Assembly (NCBI RefSeq): GCF_007752935.1
Contig: NZ_CP036319.1
Span: forward strand, 5,622,501 to 5,686,500
DNA: 64,000 bases
Direction: 5' to 3'
Origin: Crateriforma conspicua
GTDB taxonomy: Bacteria; Planctomycetota; Planctomycetia; Pirellulales; Pirellulaceae
Shown: piece by piece, positions 9,409-18,563 of the stretch
How the letters are laid out: every line of letters begins with the position of its first letter
How positions within the stretch are numbered: position 1 is the first letter of the stretch
Notes under the pieces: model-generated
Seen by the model: only the letters and a program-made list of their open reading frames with translations
Database searches by the model: none
Told to the model about the DNA's origin: nothing
Made by a program: the position numbers and the translations under genes

Positions 9409-10087
9409 GGTTCAACAAGCTAAGTTGACAGAAAACGCGGATTCACAAGGCCGGATCTGGCACGAAAACAATGTTCTGGTCATCGGCGCGGGCGGCCACA
9501 GTAAAGTCGTCTGTTCCACGTTGCGTTTGCTCGGGTGGAACATCATTGGCGCCCTTGACGACCACCCACAAGGCCAGACGAGTCTTCCAATTCTAGGTCG
9601 TTTATGCGAGATCGACGAGTACTGGAACGTACGAAAATTCATTGGCATCGGATGCAATCGTCTGAGGGCACAGATTGATTGCGACACACTGGTTTTTGTT
9701 CCAGGAATCGTCCATCCCGCGTCAACCGTGGACCTATCGGCTTCCGTCTCGGAAGGGGCCGTCGTTATGGCCGGAGCGGTCATTCAGGCCGATGCCGTCG
9801 TCGGACGGCACACAATCGTAAACACGCACGCGACCATCGAACATGATTGCACGGTCGGCGACTATTGCCACATTGCCCCGGCAGCATGCCTGACCGGTAA
9901 TGTCTCGATCGGACAAGGCACGCTTATCGGTGCGGGTGCCACCATCACGCCAGGGGTCTCGGTGGGCAGGTGGGCCGTGGTGGGGGCCGGCGCGACAGTG
10001 ATTAACAACATCGCAGATGGCCAAGTTGTGGTGGGAACACCAGCCCGCCCGATTCGGCAAACAGACACGATTCGCCCAAAGAGATGA
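9407..10087 (+). CDS. PglD-like UDP-amino-sugar acyltransferase
   Basis: The protein opens with a Rossmann strand and loop, NVLVIGAGGHSKVV, followed by a left-handed beta-helix with many hexapeptide repeats; VNTHATIEHDCTVGDYCHIAP contains the histidine pair of PglD/NeuD enzymes and the chain ends VVGTPARPIR. PglD acylates the 4-amino group of a UDP-linked 2,4-diamino sugar precursor. It sits directly before a PglE-like aminotransferase (12-base gap), as in bacillosamine loci. The ATG at 9407 has AAGGG 11 bases upstream; an in-frame GTG at 9395 would also do. Confidence 0.9.
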   Translation: MVQQAKLTENADSQGRIWHENNVLVIGAGGHSKVVCSTLRLLGWNIIGALDDHPQGQTSLPILGRLCEIDEYWNVRKFIGIGCNRLRAQIDCDTLVFVPGIVHPASTVDLSASVSEGAVVMAGAVIQADAVVGRHTIVNTHATIEHDCTVGDYCHIAPAACLTGNVSIGQGTLIGAGATITPGVSVGRWAVVGAGATVINNIADGQVVVGTPARPIRQTDTIRPKR

Positions 10088-10099
10088 AGAAGACTTAAC

Positions 10100-11266
10100 A
10101 TGCCGACACAAACTGGATCCCATAGCCGAATCTATTTGTCCCCCCCGTGCATGACTGACTCGGAGCGGACTGCGCTTTTACGAGCCTTTGATTCGGGTTG
10201 GGTCGCCCCGATCGGACCAGAGATTGATGCATTTGAAACCGAGTTCGCCGAAAGGGTTGGGGTTCGTCATGCCGTTGCATTAAGCAGCGGAACAGCTGCC
10301 TTGCACCTTGCCTTGCTCGCTTGCGGTGTGATGCCGGGAGACCGAGTCGCTGTCTCAACATTGACCTTTGTCGCTTCAGCAAATGTGATCCGCTACGTTG
10401 GCGCTCACCCAATCTTCATTGATAGTGAAGAAGCGTCGTGGAATATCGACCCGCAGCTCTTAAGGGAAGAGATTCGCGAACAAGATGCCAAGGGGACTCC
10501 GATCCGAGCAGTGATTGCCGTCGACTTATTTGGTCAATGCGCCGATTACACCAGAATCCGAAATACGTGCAACGAATTCGGTGTTCGGTTGATTGAGGAT
10601 GCGGCGGAAGCACTGGGGGCACAATGCAATGGGGCGTCGGCAGGTTCATTTGGCGAAATCGGCTGTTTCTCATTCAACGGAAACAAAATCATCACAACCA
10701 GTGGTGGTGGAATGCTTGTCACCAATCATGCCGCGCTGGCTGAATCAGTAAAACGCTGGGCAACACAGTCGAGGTTGCCGACACGACACTACGAGCATTC
10801 CGAGCTCGGCTACAACTATCGCCTGAGCAATCTCCTGGCCGCGATCGGGCGTGCTCAGCTGGCACGACTTGATGAGACCGTGAGACGCAGGAGACAAATT
10901 TTTGATCAATACGTCTCTCGGCTCGGGCCCCTTTCGGGCATCCGCTTCATGCCCGAGGCACCTGGGAACACATGCTCGCGATGGCTTACGGTTGCCTTGA
11001 TTGACGAATCAGAATTTGGCTGTGGACGTGACGCCGTCATCGATGCGTTGGAACAACAAAACATCGAGAGTCGCCCAACCTGGAAACCGATGCATTTGCA
11101 AGCCTTGTACGAGGGAGCGACTATTCGCGGCGGAAGTGTCAGTGAGCGAATATTTACCGAAGGCGTCTGTTTGCCGAGCGGCACATCAATGAGCGACGAC
11201 GCTGTGGATCGCGTTTGTGACGTGGTCCAAGCGACCGCGTCTCGCTTGACGATATCTAACGCTTGA
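10100..11266 (+). CDS. DegT/DnrJ/EryC1/StrS aminotransferase, PglE-like
   Basis: A 388-residue PLP-dependent sugar aminotransferase. SSGTAALHLAL (62-72) binds the cofactor phosphate, IEDAAEALGA (165-174) supplies the Asp that contacts the pyridine nitrogen, and SFNGNKIITTSGGGM (191-205) holds the PLP lysine Lys196. The N-terminal YLSPPCMTDSE and GWVAPIGP stretches match the family that makes 4-amino sugars from UDP-4-keto-6-deoxy sugars. With the upstream PglD- and PglC-like genes this indicates a bacillosamine- or viosamine-type sugar; the 4,6-dehydratase needed (PglF type) is not in the window. The stop codon is part of a hairpin at 11264-11284. Confidence 0.95.
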   Translation: MPTQTGSHSRIYLSPPCMTDSERTALLRAFDSGWVAPIGPEIDAFETEFAERVGVRHAVALSSGTAALHLALLACGVMPGDRVAVSTLTFVASANVIRYVGAHPIFIDSEEASWNIDPQLLREEIREQDAKGTPIRAVIAVDLFGQCADYTRIRNTCNEFGVRLIEDAAEALGAQCNGASAGSFGEIGCFSFNGNKIITTSGGGMLVTNHAALAESVKRWATQSRLPTRHYEHSELGYNYRLSNLLAAIGRAQLARLDETVRRRRQIFDQYVSRLGPLSGIRFMPEAPGNTCSRWLTVALIDESEFGCGRDAVIDALEQQNIESRPTWKPMHLQALYEGATIRGGSVSERIFTEGVCLPSGTSMSDDAVDRVCDVVQATASRLTISNA

Positions 11267-11284
11267 CCGTTTTCCTAACGGTCA
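11264..11284. terminator. Hairpin between convergent genes, overlapping a stop codon
   Basis: An 8-bp perfect inverted repeat (TGACCGTT at 11264-11271 and AACGGTCA at 11277-11284) with a 5-base loop. It begins with the TGA stop of the aminotransferase gene and ends 9 bases before the stop of the convergent VanZ-like gene. There is no T-run on either side, so it may be a transcript-end stabiliser or a bidirectional terminator without a U tract. Confidence 0.5.
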
Positions 11285-11293
11285 GCCGATCGA

Positions 11294-11722
11294 TTAATCG
11301 AGACTGTCCACACGATTAAGAAGAGACAGGTAATCGCTGGGAGAATCAGAGCCGGTTTTGATTTGCTTGGTCCATCCAATGCGAAGCACCGCCGTGATCA
11401 GGAATCCAATTAGCACCCCGAGAAGGTTTTGAGCCAGATCGACGAGCTCGAATGAGCGAGCTGGACTTACAAGATGAGTTGCCTCTATCGCAATTGCGTA
11501 GCAGGCAAGAAACACATATCGGGTCGCAATTTTAGGGGGGACACGAAGCCAGCTTGCTGCGACACTGAGGAGTAGCATTGAAAGAAAATGGACATAGTTC
11601 AAAAGGAACTCGCTCTCGAAGACGATCAGAGACAGAACCTCCGGTCCACGAGCGGAAGTGAACCCGACCACGGTCGCGCACCACAGTAGCCCGAACAGGG
11701 AAATCCGAAACCACTTCTCCAT
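11294..11722 (-). CDS. VanZ-like family membrane protein
   Basis: A 142-residue protein with four predicted membrane helices: near the N-terminus (about 7-25), 41-58, 68-85 and 102-122. The HF.S..L pattern after helix 2 and the ELVDLAQNLLGVLIG ending (D-x-x-x-N-x-x-G) fit the VanZ-like fold. VanZ confers low-level teicoplanin resistance in enterococci, but most family members stand near exopolysaccharide or envelope genes with unknown role, as here. It converges on the aminotransferase gene and is divergent from the next small secreted protein. Confidence 0.75.
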   Translation of the reverse strand: MEKWFRISLFGLLWCATVVGFTSARGPEVLSLIVFESEFLLNYVHFLSMLLLSVAASWLRVPPKIATRYVFLACYAIAIEATHLVSPARSFELVDLAQNLLGVLIGFLITAVLRIGWTKQIKTGSDSPSDYLSLLNRVDSLD

Positions 11723-11969
11723 CAGTCACCTTTTGCTGGTTCTCGTCAAATCGTCCGCTGGTTTTCGTCGCGTGTCCATCGTAGTCGATTGACAGAATTC
11801 GGATGTGAAGATTATCACGGCCCTCGATGAATTGATGACCGATGTGATTCATCCGCGAGATGGCTTGAGGTCTTCGTTGATTCCACCAATACAGGCTCAA
11901 GTACCATCTTCCAAATGCCGATATCCCCGCTTAGTAGGTATGATGGATAGTTGAGGCCATCCACACGGA

Positions 11970-12356
11970 ATGGCAAAAAAACCGGGGAGGCGCCCACGGG
12001 CGTGCAGATCGATGGTGCGATTGACATTGCTGACTTTTTTGGTGCTCGCATCAACTGGAGCGATCTGCGGGCAAGGGATCGGGTCTTCGTATCCCAGGTC
12101 ACCGACGCTAAGCCCCTATCTGGATTTACTTCGAAACGATGGTGGTGTGCTCCCAAATTACCAGCAGTTTGTCCGGCCAAAGATTCAACTGCGAGCACAA
12201 ATCGAACGTCAAAACTATGAAATCCAGCGTCAGCGGCGTGCCATCCGGTCTCTGGATCGCCGTGTCTCGACTCCGCAAGCACCCGGCAATTTGACCACGG
12301 GCGTTCGCGCGAGCTTCCTGCGGTATTCGACGTTTTATCCGTCGTTGAATCCATAG
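11970..12356 (+). CDS. Small secreted planctomycete-type protein
   Basis: A 128-residue product with a signal peptide (hydrophobic stretch about 19-33, ending near AICGQ) and a mature part of about 90 residues. The segment SPTLSPYLDLLR, followed by LPNYQQFVRP, recalls a small family I know from Rhodopirellula-like genomes, as does the aromatic C-terminus (RYSTFYPSLNP). A short coiled-coil stretch (about 72-95, rich in Q, R and E) separates them. Function unknown. An ATG at 12012 gives a shorter signal peptide and may be the real start. A longer minus-strand frame over the same bases shows no recognisable protein features. Confidence 0.7.
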   Translation: MAKKPGRRPRACRSMVRLTLLTFLVLASTGAICGQGIGSSYPRSPTLSPYLDLLRNDGGVLPNYQQFVRPKIQLRAQIERQNYEIQRQRRAIRSLDRRVSTPQAPGNLTTGVRASFLRYSTFYPSLNP

Positions 12357-12795
12357 ACGGCGGAAATACTGCCGTGTGGAATCTGACTGCGACGTAGGTT
12401 CCACTGCTGCTGGAAATGGCTGATTCTTGCTCTGACAGCGGGCAGGTTGGCAAAATTGCATTCGTATACAATGAATGCTTGGTAAAGGCGAAAGTCCTTT
12501 TTACGTGGTCGAGGTCTGCGGACCTCCCGCTTCTAAATGCTGAAACTTCGGACAGCGTGACTTCACGGGCGACGCAACCGACGAAGCGTTAGCATTTCAC
12601 GTGGCTCAGGTGAATCCTTGGTGATGGCCACAGCCGTGGTGGTGGCAAGCATCAGCCTGGCTAACTAAATGTCTTCAGTGTGAATGCTGCTCCGAACCGC
12701 CACTTCGGCAACGATGCCGGACGCGTGTTCGAAGTTTCGAGCCTAACCCGGATTTCTTTCGGCTTCCCTCCAACCAAGATTGCCCGAGAGCCAAA
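12357..12795. other. Intergenic region without a recognisable gene
   Basis: About 440 bases between the small secreted protein and the large TPR gene. No reading frame here looks like protein. The only structure I see is a short inverted repeat GAGGTC-TGCG-GACCTC at 12511-12526. It presumably holds the promoter of the TPR gene, but no box could be picked out with confidence. Confidence 0.5.
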
Positions 12796-15700
12796 TTGAA
12801 ACGCACCGTCAATACCAAAGCTGCACTCATATTGTTGATCGCGGTTACATCCGTTTCTGCGATCGCAGTCGGTTTACACTACTTCCAGAAGGGTCGGAGT
12901 GCGGAACTGTTCCTGTCGGCTGCACGGGAATCCGCAGAAGAGGCTGACGTGGAGGGAGCCATCCGCAGCTACAAGTCGTATTTGAAACTTCGAGCCGACG
13001 ACAATGAGGCACGGAAAGAGTTTGGACAGTATCTCTTTGACCTGGAGTTGTATGGCACCGCTAGCGAGGAGCTTGAGCACGCGTTGCGTTTGGAACCGGA
13101 CGCCACCGAGAGTCGCCGACTCGCTGCACGCTGCGCGATGCTGACCGGACGTGCGACGGACGCAGATGAACACATTCATCGAATTGAAGAATACGGCCAG
13201 GATGCTGAGTTGCTTGACTGGCTGGCACAGTGTTCCCAATATCGTTCGGAGCCAGAGGAGGCTGAGCGGCTATTTCGATCATCGATCGCAATTGACCCCA
13301 ACCAAGCCGAAGTTCATTTCCGTCTAGCAAACCTGCTTTCGCGCGTCATGGACCGCCCGACGGAGGCGGATGATGTGATGGAGGAGATGATCTCGGCTAA
13401 CGCAGATTCAACGATCGCTCATAGGCTTTATTCACAGTATTTGCTGTCGCGATCGTCCCACGCGCGGTCAATCGGCGAGGAGGAAGACGCTATTGAGTTG
13501 GTTTCCCGTTCGCTCAAGGAAGCTGAAAATGCTGTGGAGCTGGACCAAGAGGATTCCGACAGCTTGGTGCTGCTGGCAAATGCTCACTTATTGGCAGGCA
13601 ATCCCGGGGCTGCGAAAAAGGCTGCACTTTCTGCGCAGACTCTGTCGCCGAGTGATCCGCGATCAACACTACTTCTTGCAGAGCTGGAAGTCCGTGCCGA
13701 TGAGATCGACAAAGCGATCGAGTGGCTGACCGACGGCATTCGAGAAATCGGAGACACCCCCGCAACGGTACCCTTGTACGGAAGCCTTGCGGGCATCTAC
13801 TTGGATCAACAGCGACTGGAAGACGCGGAGCTGGCGATTGCCCAGATGCAATCACACGGAGCGGCCCCCGCCATGCTGGGATATCTGCAGGGCAGGGTAG
13901 CAGCAGCCAAGGGCCAATGGTTGGATGCGGTCAAACAACTGAAGCTTGTGCGGCCTTCCCTGGTGGGAAACCTACAGGTGCTTCGACAGTTGGATTTCGT
14001 TCTGGGGACCGGACACGAGATTTTGGGACAACCCGAGTTAGCGATGTCGGCCTTTCGACGTTCGATTGAGTCGGCTCCGGACTGGATTGCCCCTAGATTC
14101 GCGCTGGTGCGTGTTCTCGAAGCGTCCGGCCAACTTGAAAAGGCATACGCGGAAATGGTCGATCTGATGGCCCTTCCGAGTGCGCCCCGCGAGGGCCTGA
14201 TTCAGCTGGGACGACTCGCACTCGCTATCAATTCACGCCGACCGTTCGCAGAGCGTGACTGGGCGACGACCGAGCAGATCGTGCATCGTGCAGTCGCAGA
14301 ACTGGGCGATACCCCAGATGTCGCGGTCCTAAAATCACAATTGTTGATTGCTCAAGGCCACACTGACACTGCGAGCAAACTACTGGAAGATCATTCCTCA
14401 AATGCTGCCGCAGGTTCCGACGACACGAGCTGGACACTCTTGCTTGCCAAATCAAGGCTTGCTCAGGGGCAATCCAACTGGGAAACGGCTCAATCCCTGA
14501 TTGATCAAGCTGAGATGAAGCTCGGCATGTCGGCTGATCTGATCATCGAGAGGGCATTGTTGATCGCACGGCGTGACGGAAGCGACGGAGTTTCAACGAT
14601 CCAAGACATCGCCCAGAATGCGACTGGCCTGGACGGCGAAGATCAAGTCAGGGTGGCTGAACGACTGTCGGCGATCGTTCGTGACTTGGGAGATTCTTCC
14701 ACGGCGTTGCAGATGGTGCGGCCCTATCTAGAAGAACACCCAGAAAGAGTGTCCGTGTGGCAGTTAGCTTTCGAATTAGCGCTGTCCGAAAACGACCGGT
14801 TGCTCCAAACTCAAAGCCTCGATCGGATCCGTGCAATCCAGGGCGAAAGTTCTCTATGGCACTACTTCAGTGCGGTGAAAGACTGGTCGGCTGTGAAAGG
14901 CAAGGAACAAGAATTCGACCAACGAAAGATTTTCGCGCACCTTGATAGTGCTGAAGAGATGCGTCCAGGTTGGGGACTTCCCGCAGTACTGAGAGCGGAG
15001 ATTCTTCTGGATCAAGGGGACGACGATCTTGGCATCACACAATTGGTTTCGGCCATTGAGAACGGAGTGCGGTCCAAGGCAGTGGTTCAAAAAGCGGTTG
15101 CTTCACTCTACCAACGCCGCGAACTCGAAGAAGCAAACCGAATCCTAAATCTTGTCGACACCGCGGACCCTGAACTGGGGCGTCTTTCGTCCGTTGTGTC
15201 CTTAGGGCTGGAAGACACCGAGCGTGGGCTAGAGAAAGCAAGAAAGGCGGCCGAAGCTTCTGACTCATTTGAAGATCACCTGTGGTACGGGCGTGTGGCA
15301 TTTGCCACGGCACAAACGATGGGTGCCGACGAAAAATCAAATGTGGACCGGAATGCGTTGCTACTCGAAGCGAAAAACGCATTCCGTCGCGCCTGCGAAA
15401 TCAACCCAGAAAACCCCCAATCGTGGATCTCACTCATCGATATTGTCCGCCGGCAAGAGCAACCGGAAGACTTGGCCAAGCTTTCGCAAAAGGCGATTGA
15501 GGCCGTCGCGGAGGCGGATCAAGCCGCGTTGCGGGCACAAATACAGTGGATGACAGGCAAAGATTCTCAGGCCGAGAACACGTACGACGAATTGATTTCG
15601 TCGCCAAACCCGAATCCGGCTGTCTTGCGAAAAGCAAGCGAATTCTATCTGTCGAAAAGCCTGTTCGAGAAAGCAAAGAATGCGTTGACAGTGCTGACTT

Positions 15701-17091
15701 CCACAGACGGAACGAGCGAACAAGAATTGTTTTGGGCTCGGCGGCAGATCGCGCTAATGTCGCTCATGCGCCCCGAAATGGTGAAAAACGAGAATGCACT
15801 GTCACTGATTGAGAAAAATCTGGACGAAGCAGGCCCGAATTCCTCCGACTTGCGGGTCAAAGCTCGACTGCTGGCGAATTCACCGGAAACTCAGGTGCAA
15901 GATCTCGTATCCGCTTGGGAAGCAGTGACCGAATCTTCCCAGGGAAGGACGGCGAGCGATTACTCCAGTCTAGCGTTTGCTCGAATGAAATCGGGAAATC
16001 TTCAGGGCGCTCTGGCTGAGCAAAGATCTGCAATTGCGGCGGCCCAGACCACCGGAGAACGCAACCGTATGGTCACCCAGTACGCGGGATGGCTGCTGGA
16101 TCAAAACCAGTTGTCCGAAGCGGAAATCTGGCTGGAAAATCTCGAAGACGAAAGCGAGGCATCAAAAGCCACCCATTTGATTCGGGCCGATTTGGCGGCG
16201 AGAAAGGGAGATCACACCCGGGCAACTGAGTTACTGACAGACATCCTGAACACCATCACCAAGGATGGAGATTCCGATTCAGCAGGTGCAACCGCAGCAG
16301 TGCTAACCCAGGTTGGGCAAGCAGCAGAGCGAATTGCAAATCGCGTCGATTCCGATGCTCGATCCCGCTACACGAAAGTTGTAACTGCCGCGTTCCAGCG
16401 TGCAACCGACTTGAATGCCAGTGCACGATTCTATTTGGCATCATCGCTTTTGCACCAGAACAACATTGATGCTGCAATCACTCAGCTAGAGCGTACCCCT
16501 GTGCAGGAAGCTGAACTCGGGTTGGCGATACGGGCGCTCGACACCTTGGCCGTATCCAAGCAGCTTAACGAAAAACAGCTGGAAAGGCTTGAGATTTTGA
16601 CGCAGTCGTTGATAGAAGATTTTGGGCAAAGGTCGTCTCTTCAGATGGTCCGTGCTTCACTTGCGAAATCGAAGGGTGACGTCGATCAGGCAAGCAAAAT
16701 CTATCGCGATGTGTTAGGTTCCGACGAGCAGAATTTGATCGCACTGAACAACTTGGCGGTCTTGCTAAGCGAATCCGACGGCAGTTTGGCCGAGGCAGCA
16801 AACCTGTCCGATCTAACCATCCAGATTGCGGGGCGCATGCCGGCACTACTGGACACTCGAGCAGTCATTGCAATCGCATCGAAAGAGAACCAAGTCGCCT
16901 TGGAGTTGCTGAACGAGGCTACGCAAAAAGAACCAAACGCCATGTTTCTGTTTCACAGGGCGGTTGCCCAGCTTAAAGCGGGAAATCAAGATCTGGCCAA
17001 TGCCGACTTTCAAAAAGCCATCGCAATCGGGCTTGAATCGGACCAGTTTGGTAAACGGGAACTGGGTTGGTTCCAGATGCTGCAAAAATAG
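12796..17091 (+). CDS. Very large membrane-anchored TPR-repeat protein
   Basis: A 1431-residue protein with an N-terminal membrane anchor (about residues 8-27) and then almost wholly TPR-like helical repeats, with the W/L/G/Y/A/F/A/P spacing visible in blocks such as GAIRSYKSYLKLRADDNEA, AERLFRSSIAIDPNQAEVHF and the last repeats around SKIYRDVLGSDEQNLIALNN. The topology puts the repeats outside the membrane. Large TPR proteins of this type (the PEP-CTERM system TPR family) accompany exosortase and exopolysaccharide loci, and a CPBP protease, a Wza-like protein and PEP-CTERM substrates follow here. The only usable start is the TTG at 12796. It overlaps no gene; the next starts 38 bases after its stop. 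Confidence 0.88.
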   Translation: MKRTVNTKAALILLIAVTSVSAIAVGLHYFQKGRSAELFLSAARESAEEADVEGAIRSYKSYLKLRADDNEARKEFGQYLFDLELYGTASEELEHALRLEPDATESRRLAARCAMLTGRATDADEHIHRIEEYGQDAELLDWLAQCSQYRSEPEEAERLFRSSIAIDPNQAEVHFRLANLLSRVMDRPTEADDVMEEMISANADSTIAHRLYSQYLLSRSSHARSIGEEEDAIELVSRSLKEAENAVELDQEDSDSLVLLANAHLLAGNPGAAKKAALSAQTLSPSDPRSTLLLAELEVRADEIDKAIEWLTDGIREIGDTPATVPLYGSLAGIYLDQQRLEDAELAIAQMQSHGAAPAMLGYLQGRVAAAKGQWLDAVKQLKLVRPSLVGNLQVLRQLDFVLGTGHEILGQPELAMSAFRRSIESAPDWIAPRFALVRVLEASGQLEKAYAEMVDLMALPSAPREGLIQLGRLALAINSRRPFAERDWATTEQIVHRAVAELGDTPDVAVLKSQLLIAQGHTDTASKLLEDHSSNAAAGSDDTSWTLLLAKSRLAQGQSNWETAQSLIDQAEMKLGMSADLIIERALLIARRDGSDGVSTIQDIAQNATGLDGEDQVRVAERLSAIVRDLGDSSTALQMVRPYLEEHPERVSVWQLAFELALSENDRLLQTQSLDRIRAIQGESSLWHYFSAVKDWSAVKGKEQEFDQRKIFAHLDSAEEMRPGWGLPAVLRAEILLDQGDDDLGITQLVSAIENGVRSKAVVQKAVASLYQRRELEEANRILNLVDTADPELGRLSSVVSLGLEDTERGLEKARKAAEASDSFEDHLWYGRVAFATAQTMGADEKSNVDRNALLLEAKNAFRRACEINPENPQSWISLIDIVRRQEQPEDLAKLSQKAIEAVAEADQAALRAQIQWMTGKDSQAENTYDELISSPNPNPAVLRKASEFYLSKSLFEKAKNALTVLTSTDGTSEQELFWARRQIALMSLMRPEMVKNENALSLIEKNLDEAGPNSSDLRVKARLLANSPETQVQDLVSAWEAVTESSQGRTASDYSSLAFARMKSGNLQGALAEQRSAIAAAQTTGERNRMVTQYAGWLLDQNQLSEAEIWLENLEDESEASKATHLIRADLAARKGDHTRATELLTDILNTITKDGDSDSAGATAAVLTQVGQAAERIANRVDSDARSRYTKVVTAAFQRATDLNASARFYLASSLLHQNNIDAAITQLERTPVQEAELGLAIRALDTLAVSKQLNEKQLERLEILTQSLIEDFGQRSSLQMVRASLAKSKGDVDQASKIYRDVLGSDEQNLIALNNLAVLLSESDGSLAEAANLSDLTIQIAGRMPALLDTRAVIAIASKENQVALELLNEATQKEPNAMFLFHRAVAQLKAGNQDLANADFQKAIAIGLESDQFGKRELGWFQMLQK

Positions 17092-17128
17092 TGCCCCAAC
17101 CGCGTTCCGTATTCCAAGGAAAAGAGCC

Positions 17129-17848
17129 TTGCCCGACGTTTCCGTTGATCTCCCAAAGCCCTTCACCTCCAATCGTGAGAATGCGGCGGGCGGAATGGCT
17201 TCCCATGTGCTTCCCTACGTCGCATTTCTATTGCTCGTCCAAATGCGTGGCACGGGTTTGGAACCGGGTTCGCCATGGGGTTCGCTATTGGAGGCGTCGG
17301 TGCCCCTGCTGATCATCGCGTATTTCGGATATCGAGGATTCTATCCCGAGTTGCGTTCTACGGAATTGAGATTCCAATGGATTCCCGTCGACCTTTGCTT
17401 CGGAATTGCCACCGGAATGGGGTGGATGTTGCCGTACGCTCTGGGCCAGTTGCCGACACCGGAAACGGGCTCACTTTCGGGCGAAAGCACTTTGATGGAT
17501 TGGGCTGCACGAGGCACAGCAATGGTGATCGCTGTACCGTTGCTGGAAGAAATTTTTACACGCAGTTTCTCAATGAGATTCATCGATACTTACGATAGCG
17601 AAACGTCGAATTCATTCCGTGATCATCCCATCGGCGTTTTCAGCTTAAGAAGTTTCATCGGGACCATGGTCCTGTTTACGTTTGCTCATGCAACTTGGGA
17701 GTGGTGGGTGGCCATCCCATGGATAGCCGTTACCAATTTGTGGTTCTATTGGCGACGATCCATGTGGTCACTTGTTTTTGTTCACGTGGCCGCCAATTTG
17801 ACGCTAATGGTCGGCGTCGCCGTCACAAAACACTGGTACTTCATCTAA
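17129..17848 (+). CDS. CPBP/CAAX-type intramembrane glutamic protease, exosortase-associated type
   Basis: A 239-residue multi-helix protein with all CPBP catalytic features: the EExxxR motif EEIFTR (Glu140, Glu141, Arg145), a His in FTFAHATW (His187), and HVAAN (His219, Asn223). Family members cleave near or in membranes or act as Rce1-like proteases; a subgroup co-occurs with exosortases. The frame is open back into the TPR gene; I chose TTG 17129 because AAGGA lies about 11 bases before it and it follows the TPR stop. An ATG at 17195 is the alternative. Tight spacing with the TPR gene suggests one operon. Confidence 0.88.
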   Translation: MPDVSVDLPKPFTSNRENAAGGMASHVLPYVAFLLLVQMRGTGLEPGSPWGSLLEASVPLLIIAYFGYRGFYPELRSTELRFQWIPVDLCFGIATGMGWMLPYALGQLPTPETGSLSGESTLMDWAARGTAMVIAVPLLEEIFTRSFSMRFIDTYDSETSNSFRDHPIGVFSLRSFIGTMVLFTFAHATWEWWVAIPWIAVTNLWFYWRRSMWSLVFVHVAANLTLMVGVAVTKHWYFI

Positions 17849-17914
17849 ACAGACCGACAGGAGTTTTGCGACACATGGCAACACGCCGGTAAGCGAGTGA
17901 TCGCCCCATTTGTC

Positions 17915-18039
17915 GGTTCGTTCCTTGCTTATGCGTTTTGAAGTTGCGTTTTTACACGAGGCATTGGTTTTTAGGTAACTCGAAGCGTCAGCGAGGCGAT
18001 GTCAACATCATTTTTTCCTTGCTCACGCGTCGGGTTACC
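17915..18039 (+). repeat. Dispersed noncoding repeat, copy 1
   Basis: About 125 bases that match, with scattered differences, the reverse complement of 23519-23642. Shared blocks include GAAGTTGCGTTTTTAC and GCGAGGCGATGTCAACATCA. The flanks add GCGTCGGGTTACC and GCGTCGGGCTACG words and the block TTGACCGCCCACTT at 18092-18105, which recurs near 23700 but in the same orientation. The copy lies in the noncoding gap after the CPBP gene. It looks like a REP/MITE-like element of the genome. Confidence 0.8.
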
Positions 18040-18563
18040 AAAAAAACGCAACTTTAAAACTTACGCGTCGGGCTACGAAACTTAAAAAACAATTGACCGC
18101 CCACTTGGAGGGGTCGCAGATTGAAGGTGGCCGATACGCCCTATTTTATGACGACTTTCAGCGACAGCTGACCATACCGATCGATTCCTGATTATCGCTC
18201 GGGACGATTGCAACCATCGACGGGCCAAAGGATGCGTTTCACCGCATCCGGAGGCCCATTTTATTTGCGCGAATGCATCGTGGCCATTCGAAATCGCATA
18301 CAGAAAGATACCCAAGTACGTCATGAAACGGATGTTTCACCGACATACCTGAATTTGTTGCCACAATCGATACACGTGTATAGATGCAGCGACCAAATAC
18401 GGACTGCGGATCTGGTTGACTTTGCGGATTACCTTGTTCGAGTTGTAGTGGACGGAGCGGATACTCCGATCGTTGCGATAGATCCAGATGTTTCTACTTG
18501 ACCGGAAATCCCGGGACGAACGACTGTCCACTACTCGATTTGGGCTCCCTGCGGAGACACGCC
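18040..18563. other. Intergenic region without a recognisable gene
   Basis: About 520 bases between the dispersed repeat and the start of the export lipoprotein. A + frame at 18208-18501 and overlapping minus frames exist, but none has a recognisable motif, signal peptide or ribosome binding site, so I treat the stretch as noncoding. Confidence 0.5.

Noticed and set aside
11815-12471. Minus-strand frame of 218 codons
   Set aside because: It covers the small secreted protein on the + strand, has no signal peptide or motif, and its Ser/Arg/His-rich composition is what antisense of a coding region looks like.
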